From the NCBI RefSeq assembly GCF_014696615.1, contig NZ_JACJQJ010000005.1, positions 154,300 through 218,299 on the forward strand: 64,000 nt of DNA, in the 5' to 3' direction. The notes beneath the pieces were generated by a model. It did not search any database. It was not told the origin of the DNA and saw only the letters and a list, made by a program, of their open reading frames with translations. Positions 27,685 through 37,473 of this stretch are shown piece by piece. The first letter of the stretch is position 1; each line of letters opens with the position of its first letter. The DNA is from Nostoc linckia FACHB-104 (GTDB lineage Bacteria; Cyanobacteriota; Cyanobacteriia; Cyanobacteriales; Nostocaceae). The position numbers and the translations under genes were made by a program.

Positions 27685-28983
27685 TTACCACTCCGCCAAA
27701 GCGATCGCGACTCCTTGCTGTAAGTCGGGGGTGAGGGTGGTGTTGTTGGCTAATTGTTGTAATTGTTGACGGGCGATTTCTGGTGAGAGATTTTTGAGGG
27801 CGGCGATCGCGTGTAGTCTTACCGATGGTTCTGTATCTGCTAGGAGTAGAATCAATGGTTCAATAGCTTGGATGCAGCCTAGCTGTCCTAAAGATAGGGC
27901 GATCGCATTTTTGATGTTGGCTAGTTCTGTGGCGGGATGGTTTGATTGCAGTATTGCCAATAAAATTTCTGTGGCTAATGGCGTTAACTGTGGTTTTTGT
28001 ACTCGCCCTAAAACTGTAACAATTTCCTGCCACACTGTTTCCGATGTGCTTTGATTAAATGCTTGTTGGAGATATGCCAAACTTGTAGCTGTTCCTAACC
28101 AACTCAGGGCGCGAATAATTTCTAATTGCAACTTGATGGATATATTTGGTGATATTAAAGCCTCAAATAAGCATTGAGCCGCATTGTCACTACCCATGCG
28201 AGCTAGGGTAATTGCAGCAGTACAAGCAACATCTTCGTTTAAATCATAAAGTCTCGGTTGGAGTTTCGTGACTAAATCTAATGTTTCGCATAATTCAGGG
28301 CGAAAACCTAAACCTTGGGCTGCGGCGTGTCTGACTGAGGCGGCGAAATCTTCTAAAGCTTTCACCAATACAGGGGGAATACGTTCGTCATGAAAGCTGC
28401 TGAGGGCTTCAATGACTGCGGTTCTAACTGCAGGTTGTGGATCATCTACCACACTCAAAAGCGGCGTAATGGTTTCTGTGCTACGGATATAAGAAAGCGA
28501 TCGCACCGCTAAAAGTCTGGTATCTTCTGCAAGCAAGAGTTCGGTAAGTGCAGCACTAGCAAGATGATCCATTTTCCCCAATGCACTTGCTGCCATTTCC
28601 TTGAGTTCTTGGCTATCGCTAGTTTTTAATAATTGCACCAAAGGCGCGATCGTCTCTGGATGCTGAAGTTCCCCTAATATCCGTGCTGCATACCAGCGAA
28701 CTTCTTCGTCTGCGTCCTCATCTTCTAAAATCTTTACTAATCGAGGAATAGCTAATTTTCCTAAATGCTGAAAAATCTTCGCAATTTCCCAACGTTGCTG
28801 AAAATCACCTATTTCTAAAATCGAGATGGCTAAATCCAGCAGATGCTCTTGATTTTTCAATATTTCTGGATGTGTAGACTCTTGTTTAAGAATCAACTGT
28901 TGTAGATATTGAATAAGCAATGACCAATCAGCTGCATCATGTGCTGCTTGTGCTTGCACCAAAAGCTGGTTGATATTATTCAC
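27685..28983 (-). CDS. HEAT-repeat protein, possible NirB
   Basis: Predicted 432-residue all-helical protein built of about ten HEAT/PBS-lyase-type repeats from residue 60 on, for example VRWYAARILGELQHPETIAPLVQLL and VRTAVIEALSSFHDERIPPVL. Such solenoids are protein scaffolds. No phycobilin-lyase-specific feature is obvious. It lies upstream of ntcB in the same direction; in Anabaena PCC 7120 the nirB gene (needed for full nitrite reductase activity) lies in that place. I cannot confirm from memory that NirB has HEAT repeats, so the name is only a suggestion. Confidence 0.8.
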   Translation of the reverse strand: MNNINQLLVQAQAAHDAADWSLLIQYLQQLILKQESTHPEILKNQEHLLDLAISILEIGDFQQRWEIAKIFQHLGKLAIPRLVKILEDEDADEEVRWYAARILGELQHPETIAPLVQLLKTSDSQELKEMAASALGKMDHLASAALTELLLAEDTRLLAVRSLSYIRSTETITPLLSVVDDPQPAVRTAVIEALSSFHDERIPPVLVKALEDFAASVRHAAAQGLGFRPELCETLDLVTKLQPRLYDLNEDVACTAAITLARMGSDNAAQCLFEALISPNISIKLQLEIIRALSWLGTATSLAYLQQAFNQSTSETVWQEIVTVLGRVQKPQLTPLATEILLAILQSNHPATELANIKNAIALSLGQLGCIQAIEPLILLLADTEPSVRLHAIAALKNLSPEIARQQLQQLANNTTLTPDLQQGVAIALAEW

Positions 28984-29071
28984 GATTCTTACAAACCTCT
29001 ACACTGGTTATCTTTTATATTTTCTCAGGATCTATACAATATAGCCACGGGTTCCTAGTACCACTATGCGG

Positions 29072-29096
29072 AAGTCAAAAGTCAAAAGTCAAAAGG
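29072..29096. repeat. GTCAAAA tandem repeat
   Basis: Three to four copies of GTCAAAA upstream of the HEAT-repeat gene. STRR class. Confidence 0.7.
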
Positions 29097-29179
29097 TTAA
29101 TATATCAAGGCTTTTGACTGTTTGAAAAGTTAGCTGTATTTACGCCGTGCGGTACTAACCAGTAATCAAGTACAGAAAA

Positions 29180-29303
29180 AGAAAACTCCCAAAAATAACT
29201 TATTCCAATTTCTGGACTCAACACAACTGTTTCTCTCCCTTGCTCCCTGCCCCCTGCCCCCTGCCAAAAAAGCGATAGTATATTTTTTTTAGTTGGAAGC
29301 CTC
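29180..29303. mobile_element. palindromic element family P, copy 4 (abuts Rieske gene stop)
   Basis: Left end AAAACTCCCAAAAATAA-CTTATTCC and right end ATATTTTTTTTAGTTGGAAG are imperfect reverse complements. Similar ends occur at 37829-37925, 42666-42763 and 48965-49095. The right end touches the stop codon of the minus-strand Rieske gene. The middle differs between copies and here holds CCCCTGC repeats. Short non-autonomous (MITE-like) element or processing signal. Confidence 0.6.
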
Positions 29304-29744
29304 TCAGGTTGGCTGGACAACAACAGAATCGCCTTCTATTTTAGCTGTGTAAGTTTTGAGAGGTTTATCCGCAGGGCCTTCTATCACTTTGCCATCAGTT
29401 CCAAATTCCGAGTCATGACAAGGACAGACAAATTGTTTGGCAGTTTCCTTCCAGGCGACTGTGCAACCTTTATGAGTACAGGTAGGGTTAACAGCAATCA
29501 GATTTCCAGATTGAGATTTACCAACTACTAATACAGGCCCAACAGGTGATTCCTTCAAAAGTAACTGACCAGTTTTATCTAATTCTGCAACAGTACCAAC
29601 TTTTACCCCATTACCAGTTGTAGGAGGTAGCGTTGCAGTTGTAGATGTCTTAGTTGTTTCCGAACTACAAGCAGCGATCGCAACAGGTAAAGAACTAGCT
29701 AGCCAACCTAAACCCACCCAATTAATAAAATCACGACGTTTCAT
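29304..29744 (-). CDS. Rieske 2Fe-2S protein with Tat/lipoprotein-type leader
   Basis: Predicted 146-residue exported electron-transfer protein. The leader has twin arginines (KRRDFINW) and a hydrophobic stretch that ends in A-A-C-S, so it may be a Tat-exported lipoprotein. The Rieske cluster motifs are CTHKGC and CPCHDSEF in the last 70 residues. It lacks the longer form of the cytochrome b6f subunit PetC1 and resembles the small additional Rieske proteins of cyanobacteria, whose role is unclear. In Anabaena PCC 7120 a Rieske gene is, as I recall, close to nirB and nirA. Its stop codon touches a palindromic element. Confidence 0.85.
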   Translation of the reverse strand: MKRRDFINWVGLGWLASSLPVAIAACSSETTKTSTTATLPPTTGNGVKVGTVAELDKTGQLLLKESPVGPVLVVGKSQSGNLIAVNPTCTHKGCTVAWKETAKQFVCPCHDSEFGTDGKVIEGPADKPLKTYTAKIEGDSVVVQPT

Positions 29745-29792
29745 AAGTGCTGGAAGAATTACGTAAGTTTAACTAACACATACTAGAGTAAA

Positions 29793-29896
29793 TCATTTGG
29801 TCATTTGTCATTTGTCATTTGGTAATGGGTAATTGGGTGTTTGGTGTTTGTTATTTCACCTCATCTCCCAGTCCCTAGTCCCCAGTCCCCAATCCC
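29793..29896. repeat. mixed STRR block between TpsB and Rieske genes
   Basis: GTCATTT units, then GGTGTTT and CCCCAGT/CCCCAAT units fill the gap after the outer-membrane transporter gene. Confidence 0.8.
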
Positions 29897-29897
29897 C

Positions 29898-31628
29898 TTA
29901 AAAGTTGTATCCAAAACTAAAATAAAATCCATGATCTTGGGCATTATTACCGCGATCGCTTAAATCAACTAGGGGAAGTCCGTAGTCCAAGCGACCGGAT
30001 AAGTGGGGGATGGGTTCCCAAATTAGCCCTACGCCTAAACCTACTAAGAAGGTTTGATTAGTTAGTTTGTTGGGATTATCAGATTTGTGCCAGACAGCGC
30101 CTACATCAATAAATGGTGCTAATTGCATGGTAGGCTGCCCTGAGTTGCCATAGTCCAAGACAATCCGGTCTTCTAGTGATGCGCGAAAGCCATTGTCGCC
30201 AGAACGGGCATTTTGTCGATAACCCCGCAGAGATTGTCCACCGCCAATAACGAACTGTTGCGAGGGTAGCAAGCTATCAGGGGTAAGTTGCAAGTCTAAT
30301 TGGGCAATTAGCAAGTTGTCTTTAGATAATCGCTGTACGCGCTGCAATTGGGTAAGCCAACTGAAAAACTGACCATCTGGGATGGGGTCAGTGTTAGTAG
30401 TACTATCTAAGATATTTAAGCCGATATTGAATTGCGATCGCAGCGCCCAGGCCCCTTGTAAGTCGCGCTTGAGATAATCTTGTCCAAATTTCAATACTCT
30501 TGTGCGGCTGTTTCCTTCAGCATCGGGGCCAATCCCAAAAGGTGTAGGTGTGTCGTTAAATAAGAATGTTTGACCATCTTGCCAAGCAAAGCCCAAAGAT
30601 AAAGCAAATTCCTCACGGGGATTGCGAATTAATGGTTGGCGGTAACTAATTTCGTATAAGTTGGTATCGCTTCTGATGCCAAAAACTTCAAACTCTGGGT
30701 CAGTAACTCTACTGTAACTCGGTGCAACCCGCAGTTGAATGCTACCATTCATGGGATTTACAGGCAGGCGATATCTAAAATCATAGGCATTGGAACCGCC
30801 TGTAGTTGAACGGTAGTAGGAAGCGGTAATTTCATCACCATTGCCTGTGAGATTACGGTTACTAATAAATCCACCAAAACGCTCAGAGCCGACGCTGGGA
30901 GGTGAGTAATTATCTATACCAACATAACCATAAAAGACGGGTGCCTCTTCAACACGCACTGTTAAAATACTTTGCCCTAATTCAGTTCCCTGTTTGAGAT
31001 AAGCTTCTACGTTGCTAAATAGCGGATCGACTTTGAGTAAGCGCAGTTGGTCTTCTAATTTATCTTTGCTGAGGGGGGAAACAGTACCCAGTTGTAGCCG
31101 ACTGCGAACATAGCTAGGATTAACTTTTTGAGTTCCTAGTACTTCGATTTTTTCTACCCCACCTTCAATTATCTGAATTTGTACAACGCCGTTAGTAATT
31201 GTCTGCTCGGTGAGAATCGCCCTAGAAGTAATATATCCTCGGTTGAGATACAGTTCAGAAATCTGATCTACAGCCTCCTGGAGTTCCGCTAAAGTTACAG
31301 AACGACCTTCTAAGGGTTTAGTAATGGTAGCAATTTCTTCGTTGCTGAAAACAGTGCTACCGATAACTTCTATTTTGCGAACCGAAATATTGACAGATGG
31401 ATCTGCTGGTGTAGGTGTTGTGGGTGGCGGGTTAGGTAGAGTCGGCTGCTGTTCATTTGTTGGTAAAGGTTGAGGCGTAGGTGGGGATTGGGGAAAGCGA
31501 TCAATGTTGGGATTGGGTTGAGGAGGTACCTGCACCGGGGCCGTTTGCGCGATCGCAGATAAACTCGTAAATAATGCCAAGCCAGCCAAGAAGACCGACA
31601 ACCAAAACCGATGAAATATAAAATACAT
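29898..31628 (-). CDS. two-partner secretion outer-membrane transporter (TpsB, FhaC/ShlB type)
   Basis: Predicted 576-residue protein that moves the TpsA exoprotein across the outer membrane. It has a signal peptide (residues 1-27, cleavage after A-I-A), a Pro/Gln-rich linker, a POTRA domain at about 80-155 (VRKIEVIGSTVFS, LYLNRGYITSRAIL) and a second POTRA-like part to about 230. The rest is a 16-strand barrel with the Omp85 motif RGYRQ in SLRGYRQNARSG and a terminal Phe. It lies 151 nt downstream of the exoprotein gene on the same strand, the usual TpsA-TpsB arrangement. Confidence 0.92.
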   Translation of the reverse strand: MYFIFHRFWLSVFLAGLALFTSLSAIAQTAPVQVPPQPNPNIDRFPQSPPTPQPLPTNEQQPTLPNPPPTTPTPADPSVNISVRKIEVIGSTVFSNEEIATITKPLEGRSVTLAELQEAVDQISELYLNRGYITSRAILTEQTITNGVVQIQIIEGGVEKIEVLGTQKVNPSYVRSRLQLGTVSPLSKDKLEDQLRLLKVDPLFSNVEAYLKQGTELGQSILTVRVEEAPVFYGYVGIDNYSPPSVGSERFGGFISNRNLTGNGDEITASYYRSTTGGSNAYDFRYRLPVNPMNGSIQLRVAPSYSRVTDPEFEVFGIRSDTNLYEISYRQPLIRNPREEFALSLGFAWQDGQTFLFNDTPTPFGIGPDAEGNSRTRVLKFGQDYLKRDLQGAWALRSQFNIGLNILDSTTNTDPIPDGQFFSWLTQLQRVQRLSKDNLLIAQLDLQLTPDSLLPSQQFVIGGGQSLRGYRQNARSGDNGFRASLEDRIVLDYGNSGQPTMQLAPFIDVGAVWHKSDNPNKLTNQTFLVGLGVGLIWEPIPHLSGRLDYGLPLVDLSDRGNNAQDHGFYFSFGYNF

Positions 31629-31779
31629 AAAAATAAATACGTATGAATTTTAAAGGATAAAGGATGAAGTATAAATTACTGCTTATAAAATTGCTAGAAG
31701 CTTTATGAGTGTTGCTCAAATTTAGATGTGTTTTAGTTGATGAGCAACATTTCAGACTTCATACTTTACACTTCAGCCT

Positions 31780-34700
31780 TTACCAAGGGTTACCAATGAG
31801 TGTAAAAGCTGACCAGTAATATGGATGCCGTAATTCTTGGTTACCGAGTTCGACAAGGATGGGTGGTAGAGTCACATTCACATTAGAAGTTTTGAGTTTC
31901 CCGTCTTGCAAGCGGACTTGACCTTTGATCATGGCTATTTGCGCTTGGCGGAGTGCTTCGGCTTTGATGGGGGCTTTTTTTAATTGTTCGTAGAATTCAC
32001 TCATTAATCCTAAAGTCCCTTCGTCGGACACGTACCACAAACTCGCTAGTGCTGTCTTTACACCAGCTTGTACAGCAAAACCCGCAAAGCCTAACTCTGC
32101 CTCTTTATCTCCGATCGCAGTTCGACAGGAACTTAAAACCACTAGCTGCACTGGGGGATTGTTCCAACCAAGTTTTCGCAGCTGATCCATTTTCAATTGG
32201 CTATCCCACATCTGAATGTAAGAATTACCGCGATCGCCTGGTTCAAATTCCGCGTGAGTAGCTAGGTGAATAATGCCGAAGGGTTTTTGCTGACGTTGCT
32301 TTTGCAGATTTGTCAAAGTAAAGCTTTCGTTTAAAAAGAAATTACCTTGCCATAACCGGGAAGTAATAGTTACCAATTCTGTGGGAACTGCTGGTAAAGG
32401 ATTTTGGTTGCGGAATTCCGATGCACCCATACCTAAAACTTCCGCTTTTTTGATGTCCACAAATTTGGTGTCAGTCAGGCTGAGACTGGGCATTAAACCG
32501 ACGCTATAGCTTTCTACCAAATACTTTTGTCCATCATAAAGAGCCGCAACAGGAAGCGATCGCAATCCTGCATCCATGATGAATGCAATATTATTAACCT
32601 TGCGTGCTTGCAGTTCAGGTTCTAAGGGTGTAATCAGCCATTCATACAATTTTTTAGCTGGATCTTTATAGCTGTTATTCCGTGCACTCTTGGTAATATC
32701 CTTAATAAAAGTTTGGGCTGTACCTATAACTTGCGATCGCGTCACAGGTAATACCTTACGAATTGGTAAACCTTGGGCAGTCACTATTAGCAATTCCAAG
32801 CGATCGTTTGGCGATGGTTGAATTTTTGCTTTGTTCTGCTTGAGTGTAATCGCAGGTGAAACGCTAGTAGGGATGAAATTGACATATATTAGTGCAGGTT
32901 GAATACCTGTGGCATCACTAATTTGTTGCAGAATATTACGGGCTGTGTTGGGGGCTTCAAGATTAGGTTTAGCTTCTTCTCCCAAGTATTCTTTATACTC
33001 AGTAGTGTATTCTTGCTCAATATTTGCTACAGCAGTATCAAGTACAACTTCTGGTGTGGAATTGATAGTGACTGGTATTTGTGTAGAGGGCGGTTTCTTC
33101 AGAACTTCTGGATTGGGCGTATCAATTGGAACTGTTGGTGTAGTTGGAACTTCAGAAGCAGCATTATTAGTCAAACTGAAGTTGGCGGGTGTAAGTGCGC
33201 CACTGTTAGCTGTAACTGTGTAATTACCTTCAACTGTATTGGCTGTGACTGGGATACTCACATTACCACTGCTATTAGTCGTGAGGCTGGTATTACCTGT
33301 GAAATTAGCAGTTGCGCCAGTTGTAGGTGCATTGAAGGTAACTGTAGCGTTGGCGATCGCATTACCGTATTGGTCTTGAACTTTAGCTTGCAGCGGATTA
33401 ATAAATCCAGTATTGACGATTGTAGTTTGCGGTGTCCCACCTGTAGCGATAATCGCTGCTGCAATATCTGGGTTATTCGTCAAACTGAAATTAGCGGGTG
33501 TTAGTGTGCCACTATTGGCTGTAACTGCATAGCTACCTGCAACAGTGTTGGCTGTGACTGGGATGCTGACATTCCCACTGCTATCAGTCGTCAGGCTGGT
33601 ATTACCTGTGAAATTAGCAGTTGCGCCTGATGTCGGTGCATTGAAGGTAACTGTGGCGTTGGCGATCGCATTTCCGTATTGGTCTTGTACTTTGGCTTGT
33701 AGCGGATTAGTAAATGCCGTATTGACGATAGTACTTTGCGGTGTTCCACCTGTAGCGATAATCGCTGCTGCAATATCTGGGTTATTCGTCAAACTGAAAT
33801 TAGCAGGTGTGAGTATCCCACTATTAGCTGTCACTGCATAACTACCTGCAACAGTGTTGGCTGTAACTGGAATACTCACATTACCAGCGCTATCGGTAGT
33901 GAGAGTTGTACTGCCTGTGAAACTAGCAGTTGCGCCTGATGTCGGTGCATTGAAGGTAACTGTGGCGTTGGCGATCGCATTACCATATTGGTCTTGAACT
34001 CTTGCTTGTAGCGGATTAGTAAATCCAGTGTTGACGATAGTATTTTGCGGTGTTCCACCTGTAGCGATAATCGCTGCTGCAATATCTGGATTATTCGTCA
34101 AACTGAAATTAGCAGGTGTGAGTGTGCCACTGGCGGCTGTCACTGCATAACTACCTGCAATAGTGTTGGCTGTGACTGGGATGCTGACATTACCTGCGCT
34201 ATCGGTGATGAGAGTTGTATTTCCAGTAAAGTTGGCAGATGCTCCAGTTGTAGGTGCTGTAAAATTGACTGTAATTCCCGGAATGGGCTGATTAAAACCA
34301 TTTTCTGTAACAGTTGCCTGCAAAGGGGTTGCAAAGGGGTTGTTTGCGATCGCGCTTTGTCCAGATCCAGCAGTAGCGGTGAGAGTATAACCGACCAATT
34401 CAAATGCACCGATATCTGGTGTTGTGTCTTGAGGTCGGCTAATACCACGTTGATCTGTGGTGATGTTAGTATCAGAAATTCCCGCATTGATTGCAGGACT
34501 ACCTGGTAGCAGGGCGAATGTCTGCGTAGAACCTCCATAGTTTCCCAAAACAGAGAGTAGAGGATTAATTGGGATAGCGGCTGTACCCACCTGATTACCG
34601 CTTACGCCGTTGCTGATACCTGTTGTACCAGTACCGTCACCAATGAGGTTGTTGCTACTACTCCCAAGCAGAACCCCGGAAACATCAGGATTTTGGGAAC

Positions 34701-37473
34701 TAGTGTTACCTGCAACAATAGTGTTCTTCAGCGTTGTCGGCGCACGAGATTCGCTCAAGATACCACCACCGTCGGTTGCCGAATTACCGCTGAGGGTACT
34801 GTTATTGACATTTAGTGTGTCAAGGGAGTTGTAAATGCCGCCACCATTGCCGTTAATCGCTGAATTGCTACCAAAGGTGCTGTTGTTGACATTCAACGAG
34901 ACACCAATGTTGTTGTAAATACCTCCACCATCGATTGCTGAATTAGCATTGAAGGTGCTGTTGTTGACAGTTAGCACATTTATAAAGACACCCTCGTTGT
35001 AAATGCCGCCACCGCGGCCGTTACTAGCTAAATTACCGCTGAAGGTACTGTTATTGACATTTCCTGTAGTATCGTAATTGTAAATGCCGCCACCATTGCC
35101 GCTAGTCGCCAAATTGCTAATGAAGTTGCTGTTGTTGAAATCCAACCTGCCTCCATTAATGCCATCGTTGTAAATACCTCCACCATCGATTGCTGAATTA
35201 GTATTGAAGGTACTGTTGTTGACATTCAACCCGCTTTGATTGTCACTGATGTTGTAAATACCGCCACCGCGGCCGTCACTAGCGAAATTACCGCTGAAGG
35301 TACTGTTATTGACATTCAGTGTGCTATATAAGCTGTAAATGCCGCCACCATTACTGTCGGTTGCCGAATTGCTATTGAAGGTACTGTTGTTGACATTCAG
35401 TGTGCCATATTCGCTGTATATAGCACCGCCATTGCCACCACCTTCTATGTTAAATTCTGTCGAATTATCAGTAAAGGTAACATTGTTGACATTGAGCGTG
35501 CCAGAACTAGAACTGAAATAAGCAATACCACCACCATCAATGCCAAAACCTCTACCGTTAATAATTGCCAAGTTATTAATGGTGACGGTACCTTGACTGA
35601 AAATACCAAATACTTGGTTAATATTGTTACCATCAAATATGGTATTACTTGCCCCAGCACCATTTAATGTCAACGTTTTTTCAAAAATGTTGACTGTGTT
35701 GCCTGTGTAAGTGCCTGCACCTAAGTTAATGATGCTATTTCCTGCTACTGTACCAATTGCGTCAATTGCATTTTGAATTGAATCAGTTGATGCATTCGTC
35801 TCCGGGTTCACTTGATTGAGATTAAACGTCAAGTTGCCCGTACTAGATAAATTGATGTTTATTAAATAATTGGGATTTAAAAATTGCCTACTCGTCAGCG
35901 TTAGAGATGCAGTCCCACCTCCAGTTTGATTAATCCCATCCGTTAGCGTAATATCACCATTACCTCCTGTCCCACTGGAAGTTGTGATGGTGACATCTGT
36001 GCCATTATCTAAGGCAGTTGCAATAGTTAATGGATCAATATCACTATTATTGGCTGGATCAAATAATCCCCCTGATAGTGTCCCACTACCACCAGTAACG
36101 ATATTGATATCGGTTGGATCTAGTAACCAAGTACCTGGTTTTCCTTTAGCGGCGCTAGCATCGACTTTGCTACCAGTAACATCCAGGGAAAGTTTTCCTG
36201 ATGTTTCAACTAAGCCGCCATTACCTGCGATCGCACCACCTCTAGCTGTAATATTGCCAAAAAAGCGGGTAGTATCATCAGCCCAAACAATTACCTTACC
36301 GCCGTTACCATTTTGCCAAGCATCAGCCGCGATCGCAGAATCACTACTAATATATGTATGGCTGGCATTAGGGACAGTGCCTTTACCTTGGTAATCTCCA
36401 CCTATTAAGACCCTACCGCCATTACTACCAGAGGCATTGATATTGGCATTTAATAGGGCAATGCGATCGCCTAAAATATTAATTTGCCCTGTATTATTAG
36501 ATACGTTATTTACAGCCTCTGAGGAGTTACTCACAGATACTTTGCCGCTGAGAATAGTTGTACCAACATCTGTAGGAATTGCTGTATTCGTACTAATTAG
36601 CTTTACCACACCATTTTCTACAGTCACACCCGTAACTTTTGTGACGTTTCCCCCAGTTAATAGTGATGGTAGCGATCGCGGCGAAAATGGTTGTGGGTTA
36701 ATCTGGTTTTTCGTTTCTACAGGTAAATCTAGACTGAATAAACTATTGCTTGCAGTTACCCGCACAATTTTCTCGGCGGGGACTGCCATAATTGTGACAT
36801 TACCATTAGGTGCGGTAAGGGTTCCTGTATTTAACACCATTCCGCCCAGTAACATTAAGCTTTGTGCTTCACCCACAGCCAAATTTCCAGCGTTGAAGAT
36901 ACTTCCTCCCAGGCTGGTGGTAAAGGCAAATTCTGTAGGATTACCAATTAAATTAGCGTAATTATTTGAACCAATCGCATTAAACCATTCGTTATTACCA
37001 AACCCAATGCCATTTGCAGTTGTGGCTGTAAACGCAGCCGGAACATTTAAACTAGCACTAGAACCAAATATAATCCCCGCAGGGTTGATTAAATATAAGT
37101 TGGAATTGCCACCTGTAACTTGAATTAATCCGTTAATTAATGAAGCACTGTTACCTGTGACACGCCCTAAAATATTTTGAATTGATGGTTGCGAAAGAAA
37201 GTTAGCCGTTTGATTTGCATCTAGCCCAAATTGAGAGAAACTGTGAAATAGATTAGTGCGATCGCTACTCAAACTACCACCGCTAATATCAATCTTATTG
37301 CCTTCAGTAGTAATCACAGTTCCAGTCCCATCATTAGCTGGAGTGATTGATTGGGCTTTGACAAATGGAGAAAACAACCCAAAAATCATTGCTAAAGTTG
37401 CTAGCGGACTGATGGAACTAGCAAATATAGATTTAACCCTGATGGCAACAAAAATTATCAGCATCTTCATCAT
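31780..37473 (-). CDS. two-partner secreted exoprotein (TpsA) with Ig-like repeats and C-terminal CHAT protease domain
   Basis: Predicted 1897-residue exoprotein. After a signal peptide (to A-Q, about residue 41) comes the filamentous-haemagglutinin secretion domain with INPAGIIFG. A beta-helix part contains about ten VNNSTF..N.A..GGGIYN repeats (about 650-960). One divergent and four nearly identical 103-residue Ig-like (Big_1 type) domains follow, about 1015-1435. The C-terminal CHAT domain keeps the caspase dyad: His1740 in HLATHAEF and Cys1783 in LSSCRTA. It ends HPYYWSAFTLIGNPW. I start at ATG 37473, preceded by a weak AGG; upstream codons to 37551 are possible. A secreted or surface-bound peptidase is inferred. 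Confidence 0.9.
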   Translation of the reverse strand: MMKMLIIFVAIRVKSIFASSISPLATLAMIFGLFSPFVKAQSITPANDGTGTVITTEGNKIDISGGSLSSDRTNLFHSFSQFGLDANQTANFLSQPSIQNILGRVTGNSASLINGLIQVTGGNSNLYLINPAGIIFGSSASLNVPAAFTATTANGIGFGNNEWFNAIGSNNYANLIGNPTEFAFTTSLGGSIFNAGNLAVGEAQSLMLLGGMVLNTGTLTAPNGNVTIMAVPAEKIVRVTASNSLFSLDLPVETKNQINPQPFSPRSLPSLLTGGNVTKVTGVTVENGVVKLISTNTAIPTDVGTTILSGKVSVSNSSEAVNNVSNNTGQINILGDRIALLNANINASGSNGGRVLIGGDYQGKGTVPNASHTYISSDSAIAADAWQNGNGGKVIVWADDTTRFFGNITARGGAIAGNGGLVETSGKLSLDVTGSKVDASAAKGKPGTWLLDPTDINIVTGGSGTLSGGLFDPANNSDIDPLTIATALDNGTDVTITTSSGTGGNGDITLTDGINQTGGGTASLTLTSRQFLNPNYLININLSSTGNLTFNLNQVNPETNASTDSIQNAIDAIGTVAGNSIINLGAGTYTGNTVNIFEKTLTLNGAGASNTIFDGNNINQVFGIFSQGTVTINNLAIINGRGFGIDGGGIAYFSSSSGTLNVNNVTFTDNSTEFNIEGGGNGGAIYSEYGTLNVNNSTFNSNSATDSNGGGIYSLYSTLNVNNSTFSGNFASDGRGGGIYNISDNQSGLNVNNSTFNTNSAIDGGGIYNDGINGGRLDFNNSNFISNLATSGNGGGIYNYDTTGNVNNSTFSGNLASNGRGGGIYNEGVFINVLTVNNSTFNANSAIDGGGIYNNIGVSLNVNNSTFGSNSAINGNGGGIYNSLDTLNVNNSTLSGNSATDGGGILSESRAPTTLKNTIVAGNTSSQNPDVSGVLLGSSSNNLIGDGTGTTGISNGVSGNQVGTAAIPINPLLSVLGNYGGSTQTFALLPGSPAINAGISDTNITTDQRGISRPQDTTPDIGAFELVGYTLTATAGSGQSAIANNPFATPLQATVTENGFNQPIPGITVNFTAPTTGASANFTGNTTLITDSAGNVSIPVTANTIAGSYAVTAASGTLTPANFSLTNNPDIAAAIIATGGTPQNTIVNTGFTNPLQARVQDQYGNAIANATVTFNAPTSGATASFTGSTTLTTDSAGNVSIPVTANTVAGSYAVTANSGILTPANFSLTNNPDIAAAIIATGGTPQSTIVNTAFTNPLQAKVQDQYGNAIANATVTFNAPTSGATANFTGNTSLTTDSSGNVSIPVTANTVAGSYAVTANSGTLTPANFSLTNNPDIAAAIIATGGTPQTTIVNTGFINPLQAKVQDQYGNAIANATVTFNAPTTGATANFTGNTSLTTNSSGNVSIPVTANTVEGNYTVTANSGALTPANFSLTNNAASEVPTTPTVPIDTPNPEVLKKPPSTQIPVTINSTPEVVLDTAVANIEQEYTTEYKEYLGEEAKPNLEAPNTARNILQQISDATGIQPALIYVNFIPTSVSPAITLKQNKAKIQPSPNDRLELLIVTAQGLPIRKVLPVTRSQVIGTAQTFIKDITKSARNNSYKDPAKKLYEWLITPLEPELQARKVNNIAFIMDAGLRSLPVAALYDGQKYLVESYSVGLMPSLSLTDTKFVDIKKAEVLGMGASEFRNQNPLPAVPTELVTITSRLWQGNFFLNESFTLTNLQKQRQQKPFGIIHLATHAEFEPGDRGNSYIQMWDSQLKMDQLRKLGWNNPPVQLVVLSSCRTAIGDKEAELGFAGFAVQAGVKTALASLWYVSDEGTLGLMSEFYEQLKKAPIKAEALRQAQIAMIKGQVRLQDGKLKTSNVNVTLPPILVELGNQELRHPYYWSAFTLIGNPW
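33171..34406 (-). repeat. four in-frame 309-bp direct repeats in the exoprotein gene
   Basis: The 10-mer TCAAACTGAA recurs at 33171, 33480, 33789 and 34098, exactly 309 bp apart, and the whole unit is highly similar. Each unit encodes one Ig-like domain of 103 residues. The copy number can change by recombination. Confidence 0.9.

Noticed and set aside
33171..34406. Regular repeats as a CRISPR array
   Set aside because: The period is 309 bp, the units are in frame and translate into Ig-like domains; there are no spacers or cas genes.
32899..36961. Several long plus-strand frames opposite the exoprotein gene
   Set aside because: They mirror the repetitive coding sequence of the minus-strand gene and reappear with its 309-bp period.
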